Below, one piece after another: positions 22,180 to 41,545 of a DNA stretch of 64,000 bases. The notes under the pieces are model-generated. The model was not told the origin of the DNA, did no database searches, and saw only the letters and a list, made by a program, of their open reading frames with translations. The stretch lies in contig NC_134027.1 in assembly GCF_964204645.1 (NCBI RefSeq), positions 23,114,485 through 23,178,484 of the forward strand. The letters are read 5' to 3'. The stretch comes from Tubulanus polymorphus (lineage: Eukaryota > Nemertea > Palaeonemertea > Tubulaniformes > Tubulanidae). Each line of letters opens with the position of its first letter. Within the stretch, counting starts at the first letter, position 1. A program made the position numbers and the translations under genes.

Positions 22180-22312
22180 ACTTTTGATGAACGATTTCGT
22201 GGCAACATTTTGTAAAGAAACGTTTTTAAATTATTGATCGAACAAAATCCATACTATACCAGACAAGTGTCTTATTTCGATGAAAGTATAGTTCCGTGTT
22301 TATATGCCGCGT
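22180..22312 (+). promoter_or_regulatory. Conserved 5' flank of the gene C start exon
   Basis: Sequence just upstream of the start micro-exon is shared with D (31310-31447) and E (42905-43040). Shared words include gatttcgt, attttggaaa-like and the run tgtgttatttcga-like before ATGTATAG. This may be 5' UTR, core promoter or both; no TATA box is obvious. Confidence 0.4.
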
Positions 22313-22590
22313 ATGTATAGAAACGTGAGTATATTGCTAAAAGAATCGATAAATCAATTATGTTTAGAATATCATCCACATTGGACTGCTGTTTTACCGG
22401 TTCATATATCTTTTTAAGACATGTACATAAGATAATATCGTGCAATCACTAGCAATATCTCTCTAAGTGACCTGCCGGGTCTATCTCAGCAATTTGTCGG
22501 TTTTCAAAACGATATTTTTATATTCATAATTTATCAAGTGTTTGGTCGTGACTGTGGTGTTATGTCTAATGGCATGCAGGGAAGTAAATG
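22313..22590 (+). CDS. Gene C start micro-exon and signal-peptide exon
   Basis: ATG TAT AGA AAC (22313-22324, donor gtgagt) joins 22539-22590, which encodes CLVVTVVLCLMACREVN plus one base of glycine (acceptor atcaag, donor gtaagt). Together they make a short secretion signal starting MYRNCLVV. The signal exon alone has no usable upstream ATG, which is why the micro-exon is needed. Confidence 0.7.
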
Positions 22591-25500
22591 GTAAGTAAAC
22601 ATTGATCTACCCTACGAGCAATTATCTAAACTATCTTGTTTAGATAATTGCTCGTAGATCTACCGAACTATAGAAACAATGATATTTAATTGACCACAAC
22701 ACGTTTTGGGTACATCTAAACGCCAACAGTGTGACATCATTACTACACTACTCGGTAATCCTCAAAAGTAGCTTAGAAATGACTCTACAGGCATTTTGTT
22801 AAGAAAGTTGGCAACGAGACTTTTCTAGACAATTTCGACATGCTGAATCCAAAAATCAATGTTGCCACGCTATATTTTGATATTAACAATGGCAAAATTT
22901 GGAATTTCAAATTTGCCTCCAAATTCACCTAAATTTGAAGAATATAATCTGGGATGTGTACAGTATACTTGTGAATCACGTGTAATGATTATATGGGCGG
23001 TGTTATGCAAAGGATACTTAGATCTAATTGATTGAACTTATAATCCTGATGAATAAAATATATTGGCATGATGAGACGATCTGATAGATAACAGTCAATA
23101 AGTTAACTAGACAATAATTCTAATCTACAATATATAGGTATATTGAATGTTATTCAATTGTTGCGATGTATCTGACTTAAGAATTTGGCAACATTAAACA
23201 TTTATTGGATGTTTTCAGGACAGCAGCTGAACTGTATACACGAAGCGGATACGACAATCATGACAGTCGCAACACCGGCAGTTGTAAAACTAGGTGGCAC
23301 CACTGTCGTACAATGTCAGGTTTCACCACCCAGTAAAAATGTCTGCGGTTTCAGAATATCATTGAGTGGCCCTTCAGAACAGTTTGGGTTTGATAAGACA
23401 AACTGTCCTCGTGGAGCTATCAGTGAACCCCGGTACACTGGACAATGTGACGTCACAGCTGGACGTTATGGTTTACGTATCAATAATATACAGATGACTG
23501 ATGCTGGAGAATGGTCATGTGACTACATGAACTCTTTCCGAAATACTAGAACAGTAATTACTGTAGTAGGTAAGAAAGATAAACAAACTAATAAAGTCTC
23601 ATTTTTATCATGTTCATAACAAAGAACGAAGTGTAAAAAAGTGTATTGATCACCACTTGATCCGAGTTATTTTGAATCATTAAGAGTTTGAAAACTTAAC
23701 AAGTGACAAAACTAGTTTTGTCCTTTGATAGGGTTTTATAATTAGTTGGAGTAGGGTCCACCTCCTACACTCCTCTCTCCCCTAAAAAATCTTCAAATGA
23801 AATGTTCATCATACGTTTTCCGTTACGTTAGTCCGTGTTTTTATCACAATTTTTCAATAAAAGAAAAAGATAAACTGTTGACCCATTGTCTATCCAGTAA
23901 CTTGCACAAGTTATGTTCATCTCAATTTTCAATCTTATGTTTGGCAAAAAAGTTCTTTTCAATTATCCTAACATTTGAATAAAATTCATTCCGAGGTGTC
24001 ATGTGGAAAATACTCAAATGATAAATGATTTTCATTTCCCACAAAATCCGCACTCAAAGTTATCAAAAAAGGCAGGATGAAACGTGCAACATTTTACTCA
24101 TTCTCCCAGCATCCGCCGTTGTAGCACATTGATTCATAAGCTGTCAGGATGTTGTTGATATATTTCAATAAACGACACTGAAGCGCATTCAAAATAGCCA
24201 TTACATATTTTGGTTTTAATATAATTTCATATTTACAGCACCCCCGAGTGGACCAGTTCTAACATCTCAACCAAACGCCGCCATCAACAATATCGTCAAG
24301 GTTCGGGAATATTCACCATTAACAATCATATGTGACGGTTCACAGCCTGGTGCTACAGGACTGACGTATAAATGGAGTGGTGCCAATCTATCAGGACAGT
24401 CTAATAATAAACTCAGATTTCAGCCCGTCAGGAGAACTGATTCAGGTGTTTATACATGTACAGGATCGAATCTAGCAGGATCAGTCACTGGTAATATTAC
24501 TATCGATGTGCTATGTAAGTATTTTCTAAACAGGAGCACGCGTAATCTTACTAATATCTAATTACTTCACATTGAAAGCTAATTTGAAGCAATCGCACTT
24601 GTTTGACTAGTGTGAATAGGTAGTTGTGTAAAACTAAATCATGTCTGTATGCCGATGAAAGCACATGCGTTCCAGCAGTACGTAATGTATAGTGCATCAT
24701 CTTAAAGGTCTAACATATTGAAGTTTTAAATTGTATCGGTATCAAAAGATGTTTTTATCACGTAGAAATAAGGGGTGGGAGTGATCCCGTATCGTGCACA
24801 GTGAGGAGATGATTATCGTGAGACTTTCTCAAAATATGAATTCAAATGTGTGTAAGCCTGATACGACTGTGATTTTTTCTGTGATTGAATAACATGCAGT
24901 CGAAATTTGGTGTCGGACGAATCGTGGAAATGAACGTTAGAAATATATATTGAGTGTTGGTGGGACGTATTCTTGACATTCGATATTACCAGGCTCTACA
25001 CACTACATGAAGTCTATTGGTCACGAATATGATGATCGGGCGAGTCCGACTTTTGAATTGGGACAATTTGAACAGCGAACTGGAACAAAAGAAAATGCTA
25101 GGAAATTAGAGGGAATTTATTTTGTTAATTCATCTTTGAAATTAACCCATGCTTTATGTTCTGTTTTCTATGATTTATATCTCCATGAAAGCATTATGAG
25201 ATCTGGTTAATATTGATATGATTTTTTTATTGATTCTATAATCAAATTCGAGGCAATCTTTATTGTCCTTCATTTCAGACCCGCCAAGTGGTGTTACATT
25301 TCAAGGACCGACGTCACCCGTTCAGGAATCAACATCTGCTAACTTCACGTGTACAGCTACAGGGGGTAACCCGGAACCGAACCTCGCCATAACTAGAACA
25401 CCAGAGGGCAGCGCTGTAATAAAGCAAGGAGGAAGTCCTCTTACATATTCAACATCCGTCACTAAAACAGATAACCAGGCAGTATATCGATGTAGAGCTA

Positions 25501-28500
25501 CTGGGGCTGGTATACCAACACCAATGATTTCTAATCAAGTTAAATTGACTGTAAACTGTAAGTAATGCTGATAGTAAAAAATTGCCTACACTGTGTATGT
25601 GAGGAAAAGTAACGTGATTTAATGTCAATTCAAAACACCTTCAACAACAGAACGGTTTTTTAAATTGCATTTCCGAGATACATAATAGCAATTTTATACA
25701 ATAGATTCTGAGTAAAAGAGCAAATTGAAAAAAAAAACAGTTCCTTATTTTACAGATGCTGCTGATTCTGTTTCGCTGACTCCAGTAAAGTCTGTAATTG
25801 TAAAAGGCACTTCAATTCGGTTTAGGTGCGCAGCAACTGGTGGAAACCCTGATAGTTACATCTACAACTGGCAATTCTCAACAGCACCGGGCGTCTGGAA
25901 ACCTATCACATCTAGAAATGCGAACTATGTAATAGATAATTCATCTAGATCCGACTCGGGACAATACAGATGTAGAGCGACAAATATAGGAGGTTTTACC
26001 ATCAGTAACATCGCTACCGTCGATGTTCAATGTAAGTGTCGATGTTCAAGTGCTTATAGTGAAAAAAAGATATTGTATTGGATTATATATAAGACAATTT
26101 TACGATTTTAATGATCAGATAGAGATAATCTATCGAAAAAGTGCTAATAGTGAAAGAAAGAAAACAAAGAAATTGTGAAATCTGATTATCTGAACATAAG
26201 AATGCTTTCTCTACGCAACAAAGAAACACCATCAGAAAAGTATTTGTTCCATTTCGTATAGATGCGCCAATTCTCATCGGACAAGTCAACCCCATTGCCG
26301 CTAATAAGGGAGATGTAGCTAAATTCACCATAAACTACGATGCGAATCCATCGGCAACAACTTTGACCTGCAATCGAAATCTAACAGATGATGGAACTGT
26401 CCCGATAAAAACTGGTTTAACGCAATGGCACGTCATTATTATATCGGTCCGAACGTCTGATTATGAATCTTATTCGTGTAGTCTCAATAATTCAGTCGGT
26501 AGCATAATAATTGATTTGAAACTCATAGAGACTGGTAAGTACTGCAGCAGGCTCGAGTTTTCATTTCGAGAAAACTTGGCGTCTTTAAAATCCGCAGCCA
26601 CGAACCACGCTCTACATATCAGTCACGTATCAACCATTGTATTGATCGTGGTTTTGGTGATGATACTAGTTCGAAACTATGGGGATTATGAATCTAATTG
26701 CAAATGTTTGAATTTCCTTTTTGTTACAATTTCAATTAAAAATGGCTGATATGTGATTTCTGAAATGCGTCGAGGCTCCAGATTGATATCCTAGAAAGTT
26801 TGTTTCACCCAACTAGAATAGTCGATTCTCTACCAGAAATTCAAAACTGAACCCGATCCGCCTTATTGAACTTTCATCTTCTTGTTTATCTCTATTCCAG
26901 GGCCTCCTCACACCCCGTCATATCTGGCAGTCATTGCAAAAACAGCTGTATCCGTGACTCTGAGTTGGGTGTCTGAATTTGCGGGTGGCTCCGAACAAAT
27001 GTTCACCGTCAGTTACATGGCATTGGATTCCACACAAATTGTCGATGCGGCTGGAATACCAGATCCTGGTTACAGAAAACCGGTGCAAATAAAAATAACC
27101 GGATTAAAACCAGCAACTGATTATCAGTTCAAAGCGAAAAGTGTCAACTTAAATCCTACTGATAATACGAGTCCGTTTTCTAATATAGTAACAACTAAAA
27201 CAAATGGTAAGATATTGGAAGGCAATAAATTGTACTTTAAAAACACGGCTATCTATCTACCCTTCCAACGTTTGCATTGGCCCATTCCTTTAAAAATTTT
27301 CTTCGAAAAAATATGAGAATGTAATTCATCTAAGACTGATGCAAAAACCTACCCAATTTCACATTAAGCCTTGGAGAGTGGAAGCTCAGAAAAGTGAAAC
27401 ATGTCGTAGCCAAGCGAGTCGTGAGAATAATAACACAACTAGTATTTGTGCTAGTCGGATATATGATGGTTTCATGGATTATCCAATAAAAAATCGCTTA
27501 ATAACTTAGCCATAGCTCTTGCTGAAAAAGCGTATGTATATCTCGAACAACGATTATATTTCAGCTATTCCGAACGCCATAAACTTTGTATTGAAGCGAG
27601 CTACTATAAAACGAGAAGGAAATCTTGTCCAGATAAAATCATTGCCGTTTCCCTCGAAATACAGCTTCTACGTGGAATACTGTATCGAAAATACAAAGCA
27701 ATGTCGATCTACCAAACCGATGGAAAGTACCGATGTCCCAATAAATATCATGGTTACTATCGACCCCGATCAAGCATACAGTTACAAGCTGATTGTAACT
27801 GAGGGCGGCGACGTCATTGTGAGCCAGCAGATCCAAATACATGAAGGTAAAGCGTACTTGTACGCGGTGGGACTTCTTTATGTGCCTTTTGATCGTCCTG
27901 ATGTACATTTACGGCGGTTGGCAATTCAAGACATCATTCGAGAAATTAAACATGATCAATATATTCTTGATTCTAGAATGAATGTACCATCAACTATTTT
28001 TAGTTTTAAAAGAATTCAATGAACCTATACCTTGTCTCAAACAATACGTACAAAATTGTACGCCATTTTTTAGATGATGACAAGACAAGCGAGACATCTT
28101 TAGTCCCAGCGATTATTGCTGGTGTTGTTCTTGGTAGCATAGCGTGTACTCTGATGGTGATCTTATTGGTTGTCCTTTTGATAAGGCTGATCAGAAACGG
28201 AGGTCTCGTCTTCCTGGACAAATCAAGTGGAATGTAAGTTCTTTTTACATTTGTTGCTCCTATTTTATCTCACCTTCTGGTTGCGACAGCGTTTCGAACA
28301 ATACCACCACCTGGTGGGTTGATTTAGAAAAATAATCTTCCTGATAAGAGTTCGCCGATGATGATTAATACTATTTTAGATCTCTCGGTTACAAAACAAC
28401 TATGAATAGTATAGATCTCAATCTTCTAATCCACAAAATTATTTTAAAGAAAATTGATCACTTTTTTATTTCAGGAAAACTAAAGCTAACGATTCAACCA

Positions 28501-29241
28501 CAGGTAGATTTTATAGATAGAACAGATATGATACAGTGCTTTTATTTGTGCATGTTTTTCGGGCTTTTTAGTGTTGAATATTTCGTACAATGTGATCGAC
28601 GAATATCATTGATAATATTGTTAACATTCCTGAACAGATTTTTCGTATCATTACAGTTTATTCTAACAGCAATGAAAATGAAATTGAAACCAATGACACA
28701 AATTCACGTACGTAGCATTTGAAACTAATATCATCTCTGTCGACTATACCTTTAATACCTGTTGTATATTTCAGGGCCATACGCTGCGGCAACTCCGTAT
28801 ATGAATGTGGCTTTTGGCGGTAAGTACGGTATTACCAAAGTTTGTTCCCTCCTGCGATCGTAACAGTTGGTTTAGGTATTTTACGTATGGTTTTCGAGGG
28901 CCCTCGAGGGAATCAAAAAATGTATTCTTTTTTGTGAATCTTTGATCTTATGATTATTTTTCGTTCTCAAATTTGATATAGTGGTTTTTAATCACTTCCC
29001 CTGATATCCTTGCGTATACGTTTTTATAAAAGCGTCCTGAAACTCACCGCATCTGGTTTCAAAATGTTCTTAGTCCCTTAATCTCATCGTTGTCAAGAAA
29101 ATAGCAATTCCTTTACTGATGACCTGGAACCTGATTGCGAAACCTGCATTCATTGGTTCATTTATTCCAAGAAATATCTTTTCTTCATTTAAAGCGGAGC
29201 TTGAAATGGATCCAAACTGTTACGAAGAAATCAAGAACTAG
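22313..29241 (+). CDS. Gene C: Ig/FN3 receptor with YEEI tail
   Basis: Fourteen exons: 22313-22324, 22539-22590, 23219-23569, 24239-24514, 25279-25557, 25756-26031, 26262-26534, 26901-27206, 27565-27846, 28074-28233, 28475-28503, 28657-28707, 28775-28819, 29195-29241. They join to 2,439 bases without an internal stop, about 812 residues. The order is signal peptide, V-like Ig, APP Ig, DPP Ig, AAD Ig, DAP Ig, FN3, FN3-like, transmembrane helix, tail. It is the cleanest complete member of the cluster and a good reference for the others. Tail ends PYMNVAFGG... then CYEEIKN. Expected on the cell surface; ligand unknown. Candidate polyadenylation signals aataaa lie near 29947-29952. Confidence 0.8.
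22612..22657. repeat. Perfect 20-base hairpin in gene C intron 2
   Basis: CTACGAGCAATTATCTAAAC, a six-base loop, then its exact reverse complement. It lies about 20 bases after the signal-exon donor. I do not see it in the same intron of B, D or E. Confidence 0.8.
23219..23569 (+). CDS. Gene C exon: cysteine-rich V-like Ig domain
   Basis: 351 bases, phase 1-1. QQLNCIHEADT, VVQCQV, NVCGF, TNCPRG, GQCDV and WSCDY carry the six cysteines seen in A and B. The exon edges are cag and gtaaga. Confidence 0.8.
24239..24514 (+). CDS. Gene C exon: APP-type Ig domain
   Basis: 276 bases, phase 1-1. APPSGPVLTSQ, YKWSGANLSGQSNNKLRF and DSGVYTCTGSN. Its C'-E region reads RFQPVRR, unlike the SFTRIS(R/K) version in A and B. 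Confidence 0.8.
25003..25090 (+). promoter_or_regulatory. Intronic block conserved across paralogues
   Basis: A segment like acatgaagtctattcg...gatcggg(t/c)gag followed by a spacer and cagcgaac(t/c)gg is found in the introns of A (about 1685-1765, minus), B (12085-12175), C (here), D (34110-34195) and E (46075-46165). It lies upstream of the DPP exon where there is one. No open frame joins the neighbours. It may be a splicing or enhancer element, or simply ancestral intron not yet diverged. Confidence 0.4.
25279..25557 (+). CDS. Gene C exon: DPP-type Ig domain
   Basis: 279 bases, phase 1-1. PPSGVTFQGPTSPVQ, FTCTATGGNPEPN and NQAVYRCRATG. Confidence 0.8.
25756..26031 (+). CDS. Gene C exon: AAD-type Ig domain
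   Basis: 276 bases, phase 1-1. AADSVSLTPVKSVIVKG, FRCAATGGNPD, YNWQFS and SGQYRCRATN. Homologous to 35608-35883 in D. Confidence 0.8.
26262..26534 (+). CDS. Gene C exon: DAP-type Ig domain
   Basis: 273 bases, phase 1-1. APILIGQVNPIAANKGD, ATTLTC and DYESYSCSLNN. Confidence 0.8.
26901..27206 (+). CDS. Gene C exon: fibronectin III domain
   Basis: 306 bases, phase 1-1. PHTPSYLAVIAKTAVSVTLSW and ITGLKPATDYQFKAKSVN. Confidence 0.8.
27565..27846 (+). CDS. Gene C exon: membrane-proximal FN3-like domain
   Basis: 282 bases, phase 1-1. LKRATIKREGNLVQIKSLPF, YSFYVEYC, CIENTKQC and YSYKLIVTEGGDVIV. Confidence 0.7.
28074..28233 (+). CDS. Gene C exon: transmembrane helix
   Basis: 160 bases. DDKTSETSLVPAIIAG then a helix VVLGSIACTLMVILLVVLLI and RLIRNGG as basic boundary. 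Ends in phase 2 (SGM split). Confidence 0.8.
28475..29241 (+). CDS. Gene C cytoplasmic tail exons
   Basis: 28475-28503 (KTKANDSTTG), 28657-28707 (VYSNSNENEIETNDTNS), 28775-28819 (PYAAATPYMNVAFGG) and 29195-29241 (AELEMDPNCYEEIKN, stop TAG). YEEI equals the textbook preferred Src-family SH2 ligand; YMN fits Grb2-type SH2 binding. Confidence 0.75.
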
Positions 29242-29452
29242 CAGACGTTCAATCATAGGACGGTATGCATTGACCAACAATACATCGAGCTCCTTTGTCG
29301 CAATAAACAAATCTAATAACAGTTGGTTTCATGTCCGATACATCTAGGATCGCAACTCGAGAATGAAGTTACTTGAAACATTTACGAAAGTTACCGGGAT
29401 GTCTGCTTGTTAGTTAACTTGTGCACAAACGATTAATATGATTCAGCTTAAC

Positions 29453-29662
29453 GAGAGAAATCCCACAATAACGAAGCGAAGATTGAAAAATTCTATATCA
29501 GAGTTAGCGACGTTACGGCTATAACAACTGTACTGGCTAACACCAGTACGCCCGATGATGACTAACAGTTGTTAGCCGAAACGTCGCTCCTCAAATATAA
29601 TCACTCTGATATAGAAGTTTTCAATCTTGGCTTCGTTATTGTGGGATTTCTCTCGTTATCAT
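29453..29662 (+). mobile_element. Inverted-repeat element enclosing a hammerhead-like fold
   Basis: About 55-base terminal inverted repeats that begin GAGAGAAATCCCACAATAAC. Inside, 29507-29512 GCGACG pairs with 29582-29587 CGTCGC (stem III). Next come a TTA cleavage-site-like triplet, a perfect GTACTGG/CCAGTAC hairpin within stem I, CCGATGA (one change from CTGATGA), stem II and GAAA. The related elements at 63038-63183 and 8281-8357 share the termini. Confidence 0.5.
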
Positions 29663-31309
29663 CATACACGGATATTGTGTATCTTCTTGTCTAATAATTC
29701 AGCTTGTTTATAAGTTGCATAGACGCAGCGATGTATTGGTGATAGCGAATTAGAAATCTTTTCTGTTAATCATCTATTGTTTGTATGAATTGAATTAGAT
29801 TTATCTCTTTGCTTTGCTATCAAAGTATAGTCGTATTATTTATGTTAATCATATAAATTAGACTTCACCATAAGTTACCCTGTTGCGTGTTGTATCGAAA
29901 ATCATGGACAGTAAAAGTTTTCTGTTATGATGAAATTTTGTAGCGAAATAAAATAAAAGAATTCCATTCAAAACTCGGCGGTCTTATTTTCATGAAGAAT
30001 CTTCATCTCCATGTATTGATTTATTCATTGTCAATTTAATATTCCTCAGGTGACGCCTGGAACACGTGAAGCGTAGACTATCGTTTTTAAAATGCAGTGA
30101 TTAAATGTCTAATTTATGGTGTTAATGTAATTTCAATTGAAAACGCGAAGCTCTAAACATGTATGAAGGGTGAACTTTTTGAGTGCCAAAATGTCTAATG
30201 TCTAGTGTTCTGTAGTTCATTTTCATATAGAAGTGTCTCGGGGATGTTCCGAATGAAAGTGAAGTGATGATTGTGAAATAAATTGTTTAACTCCATCTCG
30301 TATGCTGTTGTTTTGTAACCTTAGATTTTATGAAGCATTTGTGAATAGCGAAATAAATATTTAAGCGATGGTTCGATTCTATTGTTTTTTGGGACGCTTA
30401 CAATTCCTATGTCCTTTAAAAGAGGATTTATCTTTGATCTATGTTTGATAAGTTTTGAAGGAAAATTCGATCGATGAAAGGAAACTGGATTTTAGAAAAA
30501 CGATCTGTGATTGACGTTTTTTCAATGGGACTCTCGTACAAGGTAAATTTCGGTTAAATGTAGATAAGCCGAAGTAAAGAAAAATGAAGGTGATCTCGAA
30601 GTCTATTCAGTGTGGTCCGACATAGAGCCGATTGATTTATTAAAATACAGCAAAAAATATCACGAAAGTGGGGACCTCGACAGAACGTCACAACAGGGTG
30701 CCTAGAAACTGGGAACTTCTTTATTTTGGCAGCGTATATCATTACCTGCATTATTCGAAATTGATTGATGACATATAAGTTCAAAAATTCTAGACTATAA
30801 TATAACAATTCCCAGGCATGAATTAAAACTTGCTTTTGGTGGTATTATTTATGACTATAGATACATACCACGTAACTTAGTGTCACTTACATAATAGATC
30901 TTGGTTGAAATCGGTATTTTAGATGAACATATCCAATCCTATTCACTGTTCGAAAACGACGCTCAATTTATCAGTAGCTTTCGTCAGAAGTCTGTATATT
31001 TCTGGTGAGTAAAATCTGCAAAAGATTAAATTTTCATCTCCTGCAAGTTGTTTCTATTCATGACCATTACTTTCGTTTTCAGCGTTTTCACAGCGACGCC
31101 ATTTTGGCTTGATTAAAGCGTAAGCAGGAAACATAAATCGAATTTTTCTTTTAAAATCGATGGCGCTTATGTTGCACGTAATCAATTTTATACTATTTGT
31201 TGGTTTTTTATTTTTATTCCGGATTCCGTATCTAGGATGCCTAAGTAGATCGGCCTATTACTGAAGATCAAGAATTGGTAGTAGTGAAATACAATGAGAA
31301 CAAACATCT

Positions 31310-31447
31310 GGTGACGGAACTATTCACGAATGATTTCGTGACCAAATTTTGGAAATAAAAGTCTTTCAATCCCTCAAGTAGTATCATCCATACGATAATA
31401 GACAAATGTGTTGTTTCGATAAAGATAGTTCAATGTCCATATGCAGC
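31310..31447 (+). promoter_or_regulatory. Conserved 5' flank of the gene D start exon
   Basis: Aligns with 22180-22312 and 42905-43040. An extra upstream ATG (31441) opens a five-codon frame ending at TAG that overlaps the MYRN start, a possible upstream ORF unique to D. Confidence 0.4.
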
Positions 31448-39508
<8,061 letters not shown>

Positions 39509-39629
39509 CAAATACGTACTGTTTCGACCAGCCGGAAATGTTTGCTGACTTTGAGAAGACGTGTTACCTGCAATAGATGACCCTTTCACGCTAGATATTG
39601 ATTCGAACTTCGCTACTGGATACCATATA

Positions 39630-39892
39630 ATACGGTGGCTGATTCGGGCCGTGTAAAGAAAAATTACAGACGTTGCAAATTTTTCTTTACGGACGCGTGA
39701 TAAAACGACTTCTTCTCGCTTTATCGCGCAATTAAACGAATAAATTCCGTTTTATCGTGGCAATTTCAAGTTTCAACGTGTTGTAATTTTCGTTTAATTG
39801 CGCTATAAAACGAATTTTAGGCGACCGTTAAGAAATTTGCAACGTCTGTGATCTTTTTTTTTACATGGCCCGAATCAGCCACCGTAGTTTAT
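39630..39892. mobile_element. MITE-like element with GGTGGCTGATTCGGG ends
   Basis: The left end TACGGTGGCTGATTCGGGCC and its exact reverse complement on the right enclose about 260 bases with internal inverted segments (cgtttaattgcg-like). The element at 55912-56610 has related ends. Confidence 0.6.
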
Positions 39893-41046
39893 CAACTTGT
39901 GCGTATGAACGATTTACGTAATCTAACTTGTTTATAAGTTGCATGGATTCAGCGACGTACTACAAAAGTGATGATCCTTGCAGCGAATTGGAAAATATAT
40001 TCTGTTGATTGTCTATTGTTTTATATGAATTGAATTAGATTTTACGTTTTAATATCATTGCTTTGTTATCATAGTCATATTATTTATGTTAATCTTATGA
40101 ATGAGGCTTCGCCTTAATTACTCTGTAAAATTGACCAGACGCGAGTTTCATTTAAATTCATGGAAAGTTTTCTGTAATGAATTAACGAAACAATAGAATT
40201 GTGTATAACAAATCCGTTGGTCCTATATCTATAAAGCATCTCCATCGTTGTATTAGTCTGATCATAGTTAATTAAACGTGCCTCATGTGACCTGCGGAAC
40301 ATTTAAAGTGTAGCGCAATTCCGAAAGTGTAATAATGATCGAATTTCTGTTGATTGGATTGTAATTTTTGACGTCTCGGGTGAAGTCCTAAACGCATGTT
40401 GAGTGCGAACGATCCCGTTTTGAAAGTGCGGATAAATTGTCAAATGTCTGGTGTTTTATAGTTTATTTTCAATTAGAAAAATCTCGAGCGAAGGTGAAGG
40501 GAGGATTGAGGAAAAGTATTTTATCCCTATCTTGTATGCTCTTTTTATTTTGTAATCAGGAATTTTTACTGTAAATAATTTGTGAAAACTGAAATACACG
40601 TAAACGTTAATATGATGGTTCCATTTTATTTTTGAAAGGCTCTCAATTTTCTACTTCTTTTAAAAGAGGATTGATCTTTAATTTACGTTTAATGAGTTTT
40701 GAAGGAGCAATCGATCCACGAAAGCTAACTGGATTTTGGAAAATTATCTGAATTATTTGAAATTCCGTCTTTGGACTCGAACCTATTAGGTCAATTTCAG
40801 TAAGATGTAGATGAGATCTAAAAAAGCCAAAAAATCAAAAGCCATCCTTTTCTTGAACCATCCGATATAGACATTACGAAGTAATCGTGAAGTCGGTTCA
40901 TGCTGTATGAATGAAAAGTTACCTACTTTTCATCTTTCGTAAAATCAAAATCTGTGAAGACGGTGAAATGACTGGTCTGTGTCAAATTACAGCAACGGTA
41001 ACAGCGGGTGAATGACAAATTTTTTTCGATTGAATGCTGTTAAAAA

Positions 41047-41545
41047 GTCTAAAATCCAGTGTGGTAAGGCAGAGCCGATTTATTTATTAGAATACAGCAA
41101 AACATTTCGCGAAAGTTGGTACTTCGATAGGCCATCACAACATAGTGCCTAGAAACTGGGAATATCTTTATTAAGTCTATCCAATATGGTACGGCTGAGC
41201 TGATTGGTGATATAAGACAGCCACAAATTTAGCGAAAGAGGGGACCACGACAGACCGTCGCACAGAGTGCCTAGAAACTGGGAACCTCTTTTTATGTCTA
41301 TCAAGTATGGTACAGCAGAGTTGATTGATTTATCAAAAAAGCGCTACAAACATCGCGAAAGTGGGGACCTCGACGGAACGTCACAACATGGTGCCTAGAA
41401 ACTGGGAACCTCTTTATTAAGTCTATCAAGTATGGTATGACAGAGCTGATTGGTGACAAGGACAGAAACAAACACCGCGAAAGTGGGTACCTCGACGGAA
41501 CGTCACAACATGGTGCCTAGAACCTGAAAACGTCATTATTCTGGA
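41047..41545. repeat. Minisatellite of about 125 bases, four copies, upstream of gene E
   Basis: Copies start at 41047, 41175, 41296 and 41421 with gtct. Each ends in a gtgcctagaa(a/c)ctg motif and includes cgcgaaagt and ggacctcgac-like words. A single copy occurs upstream of D (about 30603-30725). Confidence 0.75.

Larger units (their letters stand above)
17408..22312. other. Intergenic region between genes B and C
   Basis: About 4.9 kb. 17408-18190 shows no feature I can support. 18199-20620 is GC-richer and repeat-like. 21591-21620 carries a block (caattcccaggcacgaatca) also found upstream of D (30806) and E (41610). The part just before 22313 is the likely promoter of C. Confidence 0.5.
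29242..31447. other. Intergenic region between genes C and D
   Basis: Begins with the gene C 3' region, which resembles the D 3' region (about 29700-30300 against 39900-40500), so it is probably 3' UTR and flank. It contains an inverted-repeat element (29453-29662), one copy of a minisatellite unit (about 30603-30725), the caattcccagg block (30806-30835) and, just upstream of D, the conserved 5' flank. Confidence 0.5.

Noticed and set aside
25279-25560. A conserved cysteine at the end of each Ig exon (LTVNC)
   Set aside because: The last T of the exon plus the donor GT makes a false TGT codon. After splicing the codon is T plus the next exon's two bases, usually tyrosine or phenylalanine.
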